A DNA stretch of 64,000 bases from an uncultured Flavobacteriaceae bacterium (GTDB lineage Bacteria; Bacteroidota; Bacteroidia; Flavobacteriales; Flavobacteriaceae): NCBI GenBank assembly GCA_949372605.1, contig CASIAE010000002.1, forward strand, positions 26,001-90,000. The letters are read 5' to 3'. Within the stretch, counting starts at the first letter, position 1, and each line of letters begins with the position of its first letter. A program made the translations under genes and the position numbers. This document shows, piece after piece, positions 32,273-41,693 of this stretch. Below the pieces are notes generated by a model, which had not been told where the DNA came from, did no database searches, and saw only the letters and a list, made by a program, of their open reading frames with translations.

Positions 32273-32926
32273 TTAATATCGTTTACGGTTGTTATTATTT
32301 CGTTTGTTTCGTTGGGGTGACTTATGATTACTTTTGGGACCATTTCCGTTTTTAGGTCTCCCTTTTAGAAGTTCCGCGGAGTCCGTAAGTGGAAGCAACT
32401 CTTCTTTAACAGTTAGAGTTTTATCCGAAAGCTCTGCCAAATGATTGAGTATTACGATATCTTCTACAGTATCTTTATTCCAATTCAGAAAACATTTTTT
32501 CATGTGATTAGCAATATTATAAACCAATGCACTTTTCATGTCTCCATCTTCCCAATCTTTGGCAACATTGATCATACTTTTGAGGTTGTTTCCATAAAAA
32601 CGATACCTAGGGAACTTTTGCGGATAAGGCAATCTAGCAGGTTTTTCTTCCAACAATTCTCTTGAAGGCATTTCGTAAGGGCCATCAACGTCTAATTCAA
32701 AATCAGACATGATGAACAATTGGTCCCAAAGTTTATGTTGAAAGTCAGGAACATCCCTCAGATGGGGGCTTAAATTTCCCATTATGCCAATAATTGCTTT
32801 TGACATTTTGTTGCGTTCCTCCTTGTCTTCAGTATCAACGAGTTGGTTGACCATGATTTGTACATGACGCCCATATTCCGGTATAATAAGTTGAGTACGC
32901 TTGGTATTGTATTGTAAAGATTCCAT
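32273..32926 (-). CDS. DUF4290 family protein
   Basis: MESLQYNTKRTQLIIPEYGRHVQIMVNQLV; basic C-terminal tail; next to murA. Confidence 0.85.
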   Translation of the reverse strand: MESLQYNTKRTQLIIPEYGRHVQIMVNQLVDTEDKEERNKMSKAIIGIMGNLSPHLRDVPDFQHKLWDQLFIMSDFELDVDGPYEMPSRELLEEKPARLPYPQKFPRYRFYGNNLKSMINVAKDWEDGDMKSALVYNIANHMKKCFLNWNKDTVEDIVILNHLAELSDKTLTVKEELLPLTDSAELLKGRPKNGNGPKSNHKSPQRNKRNNNNRKRY

Positions 32927-33019
32927 TATGGAGAGTGGTTTAATTTACTAAGGTGCAGTTTAATAATGATGCAAATTACTAAAATTCGAATTATTGTCCT
33001 TTTAAAAATATAATTTTTA

Positions 33020-33310
33020 TTATAATGTAATAACATCCTTAAAATCAGCGGCTTTTTTATAAATCGCGATCACCTCATTAGGAGAATCCATTTCTAAGGT
33101 TATGGTTAGACTTTGAAACTTTTTCTTTGAAGATGCAACCAGACTAACTTTTTTCTCTTTGGTGATGAATAGTGCTTTTAGATTGTCAATCTGAGGATTT
33201 TCAGATTTAACAATAAATTTAAACATATAAGATCCGGGCCAAGATTGAGATTTCTGAAGTCGGGAGTAAAATCGTGAATAAAATTCCTCTGAATTTTCCT
33301 TTGATATCAT
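33020..33310 (-). CDS. DUF493 family protein
   Basis: Start trimmed from the track ORF: MISKENSEEFYSRFYSRLQKSQSWPGSYMFKFIVKSE. Confidence 0.75.
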   Translation of the reverse strand: MISKENSEEFYSRFYSRLQKSQSWPGSYMFKFIVKSENPQIDNLKALFITKEKKVSLVASSKKKFQSLTITLEMDSPNEVIAIYKKAADFKDVITL

Positions 33311-33361
33311 TAAGGAAGCTAATTTTGTACAAATATAAGTTATTAAAATGAAAAACAAGTT

Positions 33362-33937
33362 TTGAAAGAAAACCTCCTTGTAAATAAAAAAATTGTAATC
33401 AGTGGTGGGCCGGGGAGTGGAAAAACAACGGTGATCAAACTCCTTATTAAAAAAGGCTATCAATGCTTTGAGGAGTTTTCGAGATCTGTTATCAGTGCTG
33501 GAAAAGCAAAGGGTATTGAAAATTTATTTAAAACAGAACCATTAACCTTTAGTAAAATTATATTTCAAGAAAGAAAAAAACAATATTTGTCCGCCTCGAA
33601 AATCAATTATTTGCAAGTTTTCCCTTATGTGTTTTTTGATCGAGGACTGCACGATATTGTTGCTTATTTAAATCATTATGGCAACCCAGCTGAAGAAATG
33701 AGCATTGAAACACAAAACTACCCCTATGATCTGGTGATACTATTCCCCCCTTGGAAAGATATTTATAAAAATGATGAACATCGGATGGAATCTTTTGAGG
33801 AATCTGTTTCAGTTTTCGAGTCTATTAAAAAAACCTATAAAAAATTTTCTATTCCTATTATTGAAATCCCCTTCAATACGCCAGATTCAAGAATAATGAG
33901 TATAATTGAGGTATTAAAAAATGAAGATAATTCTTAA
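33362..33937 (+). CDS. AAA family ATPase / predicted kinase
   Basis: [45 protein letters not shown]. Confidence 0.85.
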   Translation: MKENLLVNKKIVISGGPGSGKTTVIKLLIKKGYQCFEEFSRSVISAGKAKGIENLFKTEPLTFSKIIFQERKKQYLSASKINYLQVFPYVFFDRGLHDIVAYLNHYGNPAEEMSIETQNYPYDLVILFPPWKDIYKNDEHRMESFEESVSVFESIKKTYKKFSIPIIEIPFNTPDSRIMSIIEVLKNEDNS

Positions 33938-35819
33938 GACTTTAAAGGAATATTGGAAATTTGAGAGTTTTCGTCCTTTACAAGAGGAGATAATTAAACA
34001 TTATACCTCAGGAAAAGACACGGTGATCTTATTGCCTACAGGAGGAGGGAAATCTCTTTGCTATCAACTACCTGCACTTTTAAAAGAGGGAATGACATTG
34101 GTCATCTCACCGTTGATTTCTTTGATGCAAGATCAAGTAAATCAAATGAATGCGATTGGGGTTAAATCGATGTTTTTTGAAAGTAATTCCCAAAAATTCC
34201 CCATTAATCAACAGATGGATAATGCCCGATTTGGTGAATTTAAACTGATTTATTGTTCTCCCGAGCGGTTATTAAATGCAGATTTTATTAGCCAATTGAA
34301 ACTTTTACCACTTAATGGTATTGCTGTTGATGAAGCACACTGTGTTTCAGAATGGGGCCATGACTTTAGGCCTGCTTTTAAATCCATTAAAGATTTAAAA
34401 GAATTATTCCCGAATCTATCAATGATTGCATTGACAGCCACCGCAACGCCCATCGTTCTTGAAGACATTAAAAAGGAGCTTAATTTAATTAAACCCAAAG
34501 TCTTTACTACTTCTTTTGAAAGAAAAAACTTGTATTATGAAACTCTACAAACAGAAGATAAAATAGGAACTTTAATTAAATATTTTAAAAAAAATCGAAA
34601 ACCAGCAATTATTTATTGCCGCTCAAGAGTCAGAACAGAGGAAGTCACCCAGCAACTGAAAAATGCTGGATTGAAATGTGATTTTTTTCATGGAGGGCTG
34701 AGTACGGATATTAAAAAAGAGAAACTAGACGACTGGATCAGCGAAAAAAACCTGATCATAGTGGCGACTAGTGCTTTTGGGATGGGAATCGACAAAAGCA
34801 ATGTTGGGACGGTGGTGCACCTGTTGCTTCCAGAAAGTATGGAGGCTTACTATCAAGAAACAGGAAGGGCCGGAAGAGACGGTTCGACTGCACGAGCTTT
34901 ACTCCTAATCCACCCCTCCGATTATAATAGATTAAAAGATCAGTTTTTAAGCCATCTCCCCGATACTGTGTTTATAAAAAAATGCTTTTCTAATTTGTGT
35001 AGCTACTTGCAGATACCATATGGAGAAGGAGAAGGGCTTAAATATCAGTTGAATTTAAAAGAGTTTAGTAGTCGATATAAATTAAATACAAAAAAATCTT
35101 TTGAGACTTTCAAAATATTGGCCAGAGAAGGTGTTTTGGAATTGTTGCAAGTGTATCAAAACAAAACCAAAGTTCAAATGATTTGTGATCAAAATCAAGC
35201 CTTAAATACAATCAATCAAGGAGGGAAAATAGCTGTTGTTGTTCAATATTTAATGCGAACTTATGAGGACATATTCAACCATGAGCAGTGGGTGAAATTA
35301 GATGAAATCTCAAATAAAATAGGTTTTTCTCAATCTGAAATTCTTAAAATTTTTAATAATCTTTTTCAAAATAAAAATATTGATCTCCAAATACAAAATA
35401 CTGATCTTGAGTTATTTTGGATCGTGCCGAGGGAAGATCAGTATACTTTAAATCCATTTTTGAATAATATTAAAGAATACAACAGAATAAAAGTACAGAA
35501 AATACAAACGATGATTGATTTCGCCTCAGAAACAGAAAGGTGCAAACGCAACATGATATTGAATTACTTTGGTGAAAAAAAGCATAATAAATGTAAGCAA
35601 TGTTCCTCAGACTCTTGTCGGAGTGAAAAACCATTTCCCAAAGAATTGTTTCAACTAATTATAAAATTATTAAAAACAGCGCCGAAATCAGCATATGAAA
35701 TTGGCGTATTACTCCCTGCCAAAAACGAATTCATTGTTTTAGCTTTGCAGCAGCTACAAAAAAACAAAACCATTGACCAAAATGAAGCCAATCAATTTTA
35801 TTTGAATGATGAAAAATAA
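33921..35819 (+). CDS. recQ: RecQ family ATP-dependent DNA helicase
   Basis: [56 protein letters not shown]. Confidence 0.95.
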   Translation: MKIILKTLKEYWKFESFRPLQEEIIKHYTSGKDTVILLPTGGGKSLCYQLPALLKEGMTLVISPLISLMQDQVNQMNAIGVKSMFFESNSQKFPINQQMDNARFGEFKLIYCSPERLLNADFISQLKLLPLNGIAVDEAHCVSEWGHDFRPAFKSIKDLKELFPNLSMIALTATATPIVLEDIKKELNLIKPKVFTTSFERKNLYYETLQTEDKIGTLIKYFKKNRKPAIIYCRSRVRTEEVTQQLKNAGLKCDFFHGGLSTDIKKEKLDDWISEKNLIIVATSAFGMGIDKSNVGTVVHLLLPESMEAYYQETGRAGRDGSTARALLLIHPSDYNRLKDQFLSHLPDTVFIKKCFSNLCSYLQIPYGEGEGLKYQLNLKEFSSRYKLNTKKSFETFKILAREGVLELLQVYQNKTKVQMICDQNQALNTINQGGKIAVVVQYLMRTYEDIFNHEQWVKLDEISNKIGFSQSEILKIFNNLFQNKNIDLQIQNTDLELFWIVPREDQYTLNPFLNNIKEYNRIKVQKIQTMIDFASETERCKRNMILNYFGEKKHNKCKQCSSDSCRSEKPFPKELFQLIIKLLKTAPKSAYEIGVLLPAKNEFIVLALQQLQKNKTIDQNEANQFYLNDEK

Positions 35820-36756
35820 GAGAATTGTGTTTTTCGGAACACCCACTTTTGCAAAGATTTGTTTAGATAAAATGATAAAAGTGGGATGCAATGTTGTAGC
35901 TGTTGTGACAACTCCTGACAAAGCCTCTGGAAGGGGGAAAAAAATAAATTCCTCAGCGATCAAGCAGTTTGCATTAAAAGCAAGTCTCCCTATACTTCAA
36001 CCGGTGAACTTAAAAGACCAAATATTTATTGAAAAATTAAAATACTTTAAACCCGATTTGTTTGTGGTTGTTGCTTTTAGGATGTTACCTGAAGTGGTTT
36101 GGTCAATTCCTCCTTTGAAAACCTTTAACTTACATGCTTCATTGCTACCCAATTACCGGGGGGCGGCTCCTATCAACTGGGCCATCGTTAATAGTGAGAA
36201 AATCAGTGGTGTGAGTACATTCTATATTGATGATAAAATCGATTCTGGTGGATTATTGATGCAAGAGTCCATCAAATTAACCTCTGATGAAACCGCTGGA
36301 ACACTTCACGATAAGTTAGCGAAAATTGGAAGTGAACTCATCTGTCAGACGATCACAGGATTAGTAGAAGAAAGTATCTTCGAAAAACAGCAGCAACTTA
36401 CTGGCAAAGAAAAACCTGCTCCAAAGCTGAATAATGAAAATATTAGTATTGATTGGAATTTGTCCTTAAAACAAATTGAATCACATATCAGAGGGTTGAA
36501 TCCTCACCCCGGAGCAAGAACTAAATTGACCAACAATAACAAAACGGAAGTAATGAAGATTTTTAGTTCAAAAGTTGAAAAAACGACACATAATTTTAAA
36601 AACTCTCAGTTAATTGTTAAGGACAAAGAGATTTTAATTTCTCATCCTGAAGGATTTTTGGTATGTGAAGAGTTACAGCTTCCAAATAAAAAAAGAATGA
36701 CAGCCATTGATTTACTTAATGGTTACACATTTTCGGACAAAACAAGTGTCAAATAG
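35806..36756 (+). CDS. fmt: methionyl-tRNA formyltransferase
   Basis: [37 protein letters not shown]. Confidence 0.95.
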   Translation: MMKNKRIVFFGTPTFAKICLDKMIKVGCNVVAVVTTPDKASGRGKKINSSAIKQFALKASLPILQPVNLKDQIFIEKLKYFKPDLFVVVAFRMLPEVVWSIPPLKTFNLHASLLPNYRGAAPINWAIVNSEKISGVSTFYIDDKIDSGGLLMQESIKLTSDETAGTLHDKLAKIGSELICQTITGLVEESIFEKQQQLTGKEKPAPKLNNENISIDWNLSLKQIESHIRGLNPHPGARTKLTNNNKTEVMKIFSSKVEKTTHNFKNSQLIVKDKEILISHPEGFLVCEELQLPNKKRMTAIDLLNGYTFSDKTSVK

Positions 36757-36829
36757 TCCTAAAAGCACCTCTATTATCAACAAATAGCCGTACTTATTAA
36801 CAATAACAAGGATTTACAGCAGTTTTTCT

Positions 36830-36858
36830 TTGGTGTTTGAGTAATCCCATTAAATTTG
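36830..36858 (+). promoter_or_regulatory. Bacteroidota promoter TTG-N18-TAAATTTG upstream of HU
   Basis: TTG at 36830 and TAAATTTG at 36851-36858; ATG at 36887. Confidence 0.55.
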
Positions 36859-36886
36859 TGTAAATAACATTTAATCATTTATAATT

Positions 36887-37159
36887 ATGAACAAATCAGA
36901 ATTAATCGATGCAATGGCAGCTGGCGCTACCATTTCTAAAGCTGCAGCTAAACTAGCACTTGAATCAATGGTATCAAGTGTAGGAAAAACTCTTAAAGGT
37001 GGTGGACGTGTTTCACTAGTAGGATTTGGATCTTGGTCTATTTCAAATAGAGCCGCTAGAGATGGAAGAAACCCTCAGACTGGTGCTACTATCAAAATTG
37101 CTGCAAAAAATGTAGTTAAATTCAAAGCAGGTGCTGAATTATCTAGTTCAGTAAACTAG
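36887..37159 (+). CDS. HU family DNA-binding protein
   Basis: MNKSELIDAMAAGATISKAAAKLALESMV...GFGSWSISNRAARDGRNPQTGATIKIAAKNVVKFKAGAEL. Confidence 0.95.
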   Translation: MNKSELIDAMAAGATISKAAAKLALESMVSSVGKTLKGGGRVSLVGFGSWSISNRAARDGRNPQTGATIKIAAKNVVKFKAGAELSSSVN

Positions 37160-37171
37160 TCTTTACAATTC

Positions 37172-37209
37172 AAAAATTAAAAAGCCTCCAAGTTGGAGGC
37201 TTTTTTTTA
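37172..37209 (+). terminator. intrinsic terminator after HU
   Basis: AAAAAGCCTCCAAGTTGGAGGCTTTTTTTT. Confidence 0.88.
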
Positions 37210-37269
37210 GCCTTGAATTCTTAAATCACAAATGGTTTGACTATAATTAGCTATTTTAAATAAAAACAA

Positions 37270-37824
37270 ATGAATAAGGGAGATTTACTCGTTGCGGAAC
37301 CCAATATTTTTGAAGATTTAAACTTTCATCGATCTGTTGTCATGTTCTGGTAGATCATAAGATTGAAGGTTATTTAGGTTTTATAATCAACAAGGCACTC
37401 CCCTATACCATAAAAGACATTATTTCAGAAATCAAAGTGGATCTTCCACTGTTTGCTCAGGCGGCCCTGTCGAGGACGACAGTTTGTTTTTCATTCATAA
37501 TGTCAGGACATCTTATTCCAGAGAGTGAAAAAATTAGTGAAAACCTTTTTTGGGGAGGCAATTTAGATAAAGCCATAGCATTAGTGAATAGTAAAATTAT
37601 TTCGGAAAAAGAAATTCGCTTCTTTCCTTGGGTTATTCTGGTTGGTCAGACATATCAACTTGAGCAAGAAATAGAAACGGAATCTTGGGTAGTTGTTAAA
37701 AACAAATATGCCTCAAAAATCTCTCGAAGTAAGCCCTAATTCTTTTTGGAAAAACCAGATGGTATCTCTCGGTGGCAAGCGACTGGTTTGGGCAAATAGT
37801 CCCGAAAACCCCCACCATAACTAG
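37270..37824 (+). pseudogene. YqgE/AlgH family gene with multiple frameshifts
   Basis: MNKGDLLVAEPNIFEDLNFHRSVVMF / VDHKIEGYLGFIINKALPYTIKDIISEIKVDLPLFA / GGPVEDDSLFFIHNV / LIPESEKISENLFWGGNLDKAIALVNSKIISEKEIRFF / ...GKRLVWANSPENPHHN* across frames. Confidence 0.85.
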
Positions 37825-37828
37825 AGCT

Positions 37829-38652
37829 TTAAAGCTGCTTCTTGAATAAATCAAAAAGCGCATTACTTCGCTCTGTCTCGTAAACCTTTTTTCTAAACTG
37901 CCGAACAATATTAAATCCAGAAGCTCAGTGAAAGTGTGAAAATTTCATCTGCTTTTTGAAGTGAAAAGGAGGCAATGTCTAGTTTCTTCAAACTGTAATG
38001 ACTTTTCGAGTTTGATTTGCTCAATAAACTTTGATCTTAGAACAGTATTCACTGTTCCGGAAGACAAGCCTGGGGTTTTAATTGTACCCGCTGATATTAA
38101 GAATAGTGTTCCGTGGGTGCTTTCTACCAAAGATTTTTCTTGATTTAACAACAAACAGCCACCGAATTGATTCTCATATGCGAAAATTTTTGCCAAATCA
38201 CGAAGTGCAAAGTTGGTTTGATAAAGGTTTGAATATTCTCCTGGATTGATATAGTAGTCTTTATATAGCTCAACCGTCATATTATGCTTTTCAAAAACAT
38301 GGGGTTTGGTTTTTATAAAAAAACAAATATCCGTAATAGGTTGAGACAAATTGGGAGATGAAGTCCTATAAAATTGAATGGAAACAAGTGAAGTGGAGCC
38401 TTTTTCAGCATTAATATTTGTCAATTCATTGATTTGCTCCTGAAAATATTCCATCGTATAATTCATGGGAATGTTCACACGAGATTTCCGCAAAGTAGCC
38501 ATCAACATAAAGTAATGGTCTTCCCAAAAAAGGATACCCGCCTTAGAACACATCAATATTTCGGTGTGAAGTGGAATGCCTGAAAATATACTAAGATTTT
38601 TTTCGGGGACTTTCCCTAAAGAATCATAATGAGATCCGTCAAAATTAATCAT
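37829..38652 (-). pseudogene. aminotransferase class IV-like gene frameshifted near its 3' end
   Basis: ORF 37945-38652 reads LEKSLQFEETRHCLLFTSKSR*, but shifting frame restores DIASFSLQKADEIFTL and then SGFNIVRQFRKKVYETERSNALFDLFKKQL* (stop at 37829). Confidence 0.7.
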
Positions 38653-38663
38653 TAAAAAAGGAG

Positions 38664-39056
38664 TTAAGAAGACCCTAAAACCTGCTTTAAATCAGCAATA
38701 AGACTTCTCCAAAGCAATTTGGACTCTTCTACTTCATCATCGTCAGAAAAATCAGAGATGATAAGAGAAAGGTCTTTAGTGATTTCATCAACTTGAATCT
38801 TAAATTCAAAATAATAGTCTTCACTGTCTTCTTCGTCATTCATCCACTGAAAACGTACCCTTTCATTGTTTTTACTTTGAATCATTTTGGCCTCTTCTTC
38901 TGAATCGTCCCATATGAATACAAAGTCTTCCCCCCGCGAATTCACATTGTCTGCAAACCATTCTGACAAGCCAGAAGGGGTTGATAAATATTGAAACAAT
39001 AGCTGTGGTGAAGCTTGGAAATCAAATTCTAAAGAATAGAATATTTTTTTACTCAT
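38664..39056 (-). CDS. START-like (AHSA1-type) domain protein
   Basis: KIFYSLEFDFQASPQLLFQYLSTPSGLSEWFADNVNSRGEDFVFIWDDSEEEA. Confidence 0.88.
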   Translation of the reverse strand: MSKKIFYSLEFDFQASPQLLFQYLSTPSGLSEWFADNVNSRGEDFVFIWDDSEEEAKMIQSKNNERVRFQWMNDEEDSEDYYFEFKIQVDEITKDLSLIISDFSDDDEVEESKLLWRSLIADLKQVLGSS

Positions 39057-39160
39057 CTAAATTAATAATTTTCGGTAATATATTGAAAAAAGTTAACCTT
39101 CCTGTGATTAATAATTGTTTTTTTTATCGAACTTCAAATTGTTGCTAAAAATTATAATTT

Positions 39161-39168
39161 TATATTTG
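39161..39168 (+). promoter_or_regulatory. -7 box TATATTTG (TTG-N19-TATATTTG) of degenerate tRNA copy
   Basis: TTG at 39139-39141 and TATATTTG at 39161-39168, 12 nt before the tRNA-like sequence. Confidence 0.5.
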
Positions 39169-39180
39169 CGCATTCTTTAT

Positions 39181-39235
39181 GGCGAGGTAGCTCAGCTGGT
39201 TAGAGCTCGGATTCATAACCCGGAGGTCGGGGGAT
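39181..39235 (+). pseudogene. degenerate/truncated tRNA-Met(CAT) copy
   Basis: Same as 40537-40591 except for one missing G (GAGCTCGG vs GAGCGTCGG); sequence diverges in the T-arm, so no acceptor 3' strand forms. Confidence 0.75.
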
Positions 39236-39557
39236 TAAAATCCGATTGATCTGAGGCTAAAGCCCTATCCAATCAATTATTTACGCAGAATAAATGATTA
39301 AAACTGACAAAGTTAATAATTGTTTAAGTTTAGCTAAATAGTTTGATTTTTTCAGTTATTATCTGTCAGTAAATAGACAGGTAAAATGCCGAAAGACAAA
39401 AGTTCTTTAATATTAAAATTTTTACAAATGTTTTTTCTTTTTGAACTTACTCTTTGCAGCCTTGAATAACGAGTAACCCATTACAGCATATTGGTAGTTT
39501 TTAATCGCAAAACGGAGTAGTCTAAACATTATTAATTAGATTTATTAATGCCTGATA

Positions 39558-40178
39558 TTATGGTTTTATTGCAAGATCAAGAGGACTATCTAGATTAAAT
39601 TCTCTGAAGGTGATTCTCCAGATACCTTCAATTTTTTTAAGCTTATAATCATAAAAAACAGGACTCACTATTTCTGTTTTTAAGTTATTATTTGTTGTTA
39701 AAAGAGTCATATACTTTTTCAAGTGAGCAAAACTTTCGGTTAATTCAATGAATAAAGTATTTGACATCATATGTCTTCTTTGTATTTTATTATCCATAAA
39801 ATAATCCATCCTTTCATTGTTATTGACTGTCTGGATTTCATCTTTAATTGAATATGTAAGCTTTTCACCATTTGAATTATAACTCACACCTATGGCATCA
39901 TCAGTAAAAAGTGACAAATAGCCATCCAAATTATTTGTATCCCAGTATATTCCATATGCATCAATTACATCATTTATTGCTATTCTGTCAGCAACATTAA
40001 AATTAGTGTCACCAACAATTCCAGACCAATTAGCCTTCTTGTTTTCTTCTTTTCCTAATACGTTCCCAAGAAGATTTTTAACATCATCAATTTTTATATT
40101 ATTAAAGTCGAATTGCTGTCCGTTAGCGGTCGTAATTAAAATAAAAGTAAAGACAAGGAAAAGTTTTATTTGATTCAT
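39558..40178 (-). CDS. SnoaL/NTF2-like secreted protein
   Basis: Signal peptide; DRIAINDVIDAYGIYWDTNNLDGYLSLFTDDAIGVS. Confidence 0.72.
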   Translation of the reverse strand: MNQIKLFLVFTFILITTANGQQFDFNNIKIDDVKNLLGNVLGKEENKKANWSGIVGDTNFNVADRIAINDVIDAYGIYWDTNNLDGYLSLFTDDAIGVSYNSNGEKLTYSIKDEIQTVNNNERMDYFMDNKIQRRHMMSNTLFIELTESFAHLKKYMTLLTTNNNLKTEIVSPVFYDYKLKKIEGIWRITFREFNLDSPLDLAIKP

Positions 40179-40487
40179 TTTAAATTAATTTTGAGCTTAA
40201 TAAGCTATTGAAAGATAAATCCTGTAGGCGAGATAAACTCCTGTTACTCCCCATATCCACCAACGGTTTTTTATGTACCATTCCATTTTACTAATATATA
40301 AACTTTATGAAGAACCACAACTCATTGAGCCTATGCAATTGAAGAGGTTTAATCCCAGAAAATACTATTGGATTTAACAACTAATTATTGTTGAAGGAGT
40401 TCAAATGAATTCATCTCATTATTAGAAAAATAATCCAAATTTTATATCAATAGTTTTTAAGTGTTTTTTTAGTTTCCAATGTTTCAT

Positions 40488-40513
40488 ACTGTCAGTTTTT
40501 ACTGTCAGTTTTT
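40488..40513. repeat. 13-bp tandem duplication ACTGTCAGTTTTT x2
   Basis: Two perfect adjacent copies just upstream of the tRNA-Met -7 box. Confidence 0.9.
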
Positions 40514-40517
40514 ATTT

Positions 40518-40525
40518 TATCTTTG
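40518..40525 (+). promoter_or_regulatory. -7 box TATCTTTG of tRNA-Met
   Basis: TAnnTTTG about 11 nt upstream of the tRNA gene. Confidence 0.5.
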
Positions 40526-40536
40526 CAATCTTAAAT

Positions 40537-40610
40537 GGCGAGGTAGCTCAGCTGGTTAGAGCGTCGGATTCATAACCCGGAGGTCGGGGGATCGTGCCCC
40601 CCTCTCGCTA
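40537..40610 (+). tRNA. tRNA-Met (anticodon CAT)
   Basis: Acceptor GGCGAGG/TCTCGCT, D arm GCTC...GAGC, anticodon loop TTCATAA, T stem GGGGG/CCCCC; CCA not encoded. Confidence 0.88.
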
Positions 40611-40613
40611 CAA

Positions 40614-40650
40614 TTAAAGTCGAAGTGTTTACTTCGGCTTTTTTTTAGCC
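40614..40650 (+). terminator. intrinsic terminator after tRNA-Met
   Basis: AAGTCGAAGTGTTTACTTCGGCTTTTTTTT. Confidence 0.82.
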
Positions 40651-41079
40651 TTATTTCTGTTTTTTAATGGATTCTTATGACATCCTTTTTTTGAATATCC
40701 CTAATTAAAAATTCGATAAGTAATCTTACTTATGAAATCCATTAAAGTTAAATGCAAACTACAGAAGAAGTAAGTAGTAACTAGATTTTAAATCAAAGAA
40801 TTAAATATTTAGTAATACTTTTTTTATAGCTAGTCCAAAAAGGAGTGATGTATTAAAAGATGAGTTTTAACTAAAATTGTTCTAATCTCAATAAATATAA
40901 GCTTTACAAAGCACTCAAAATCTTAAATCTAATACAACCTATCTTTCCTAAGTCAAAAAAAATATTAAAAAGTCACTCCCTATTGATTGATCTAAATAGC
41001 GATTTCAAAAAAAGAAAGTTCTGCTAATCATAAATCAAATATTTATAATAACTTAGGAGTGAATAAAATCAAAATCTAA

Positions 41080-41673
41080 ATGAAAAATATCTTTATAATG
41101 CTGTTTAGCCTAACAACAATGGCAAGTGCGACAGCGCAGAAAACTTCTCTTTTTAATGGTTATGACCTTGCGGGCTGGAACATTCATGGAACTGAAAAAT
41201 GGTATGTTGCAGATGGGATCTTGATCTGTGAAAGTGGTCCTGAGGAAAAATATGGCTACCTATCAACAGATAAGTTTTATGATGATTTTATACTCACCCT
41301 TGAATTCAAACAAGAAGCCAATGGTAACAGTGGTGTGTTTTTTAGATCAACTTTGGATGGCACCAAAATAAGCGGCTGGCAAGTAGAAGTTGCTCCACCA
41401 AATCATGATACGGGTGGAATCTATGAATCTTACGGAAGGGGATGGTTAATAAAACCAGATGCTAAAAAAGACAAAACCCTAAAAATGGGAGAATGGAATA
41501 AAATGAAAATAAGAGTGGTTGGAGAAAAAGTAACCACTTGGCTAAATGGAAAAAAGATGGTTTGTCTAAGTGATGAAAAAATAGGAGCTGGCAAAGGCGC
41601 TATTGCCCTTCAGATTCACGATGGTGGAGGCATCAAGGTAATGTGGAAGAATATCAAGCTAAAAACACTTTAA
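41080..41673 (+). CDS. DUF1080 / 3-keto-disaccharide hydrolase-like protein
   Basis: SLFNGYDLAGWNIHGTEKWYVADGILICESGPEEKYGYLSTDKFYDDFILTLEFKQEANGNSGVFFRS. Confidence 0.9.
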   Translation: MKNIFIMLFSLTTMASATAQKTSLFNGYDLAGWNIHGTEKWYVADGILICESGPEEKYGYLSTDKFYDDFILTLEFKQEANGNSGVFFRSTLDGTKISGWQVEVAPPNHDTGGIYESYGRGWLIKPDAKKDKTLKMGEWNKMKIRVVGEKVTTWLNGKKMVCLSDEKIGAGKGAIALQIHDGGGIKVMWKNIKLKTL

Positions 41674-41693
41674 GCCCTTAGGAGGCTTTTTCT

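Noticed and set aside
37696-37908. 70-aa minus ORF MFGSLEKRFTRQSEV...
   Set aside because: Better explained as an out-of-frame read of the frameshifted aminotransferase 3' end.
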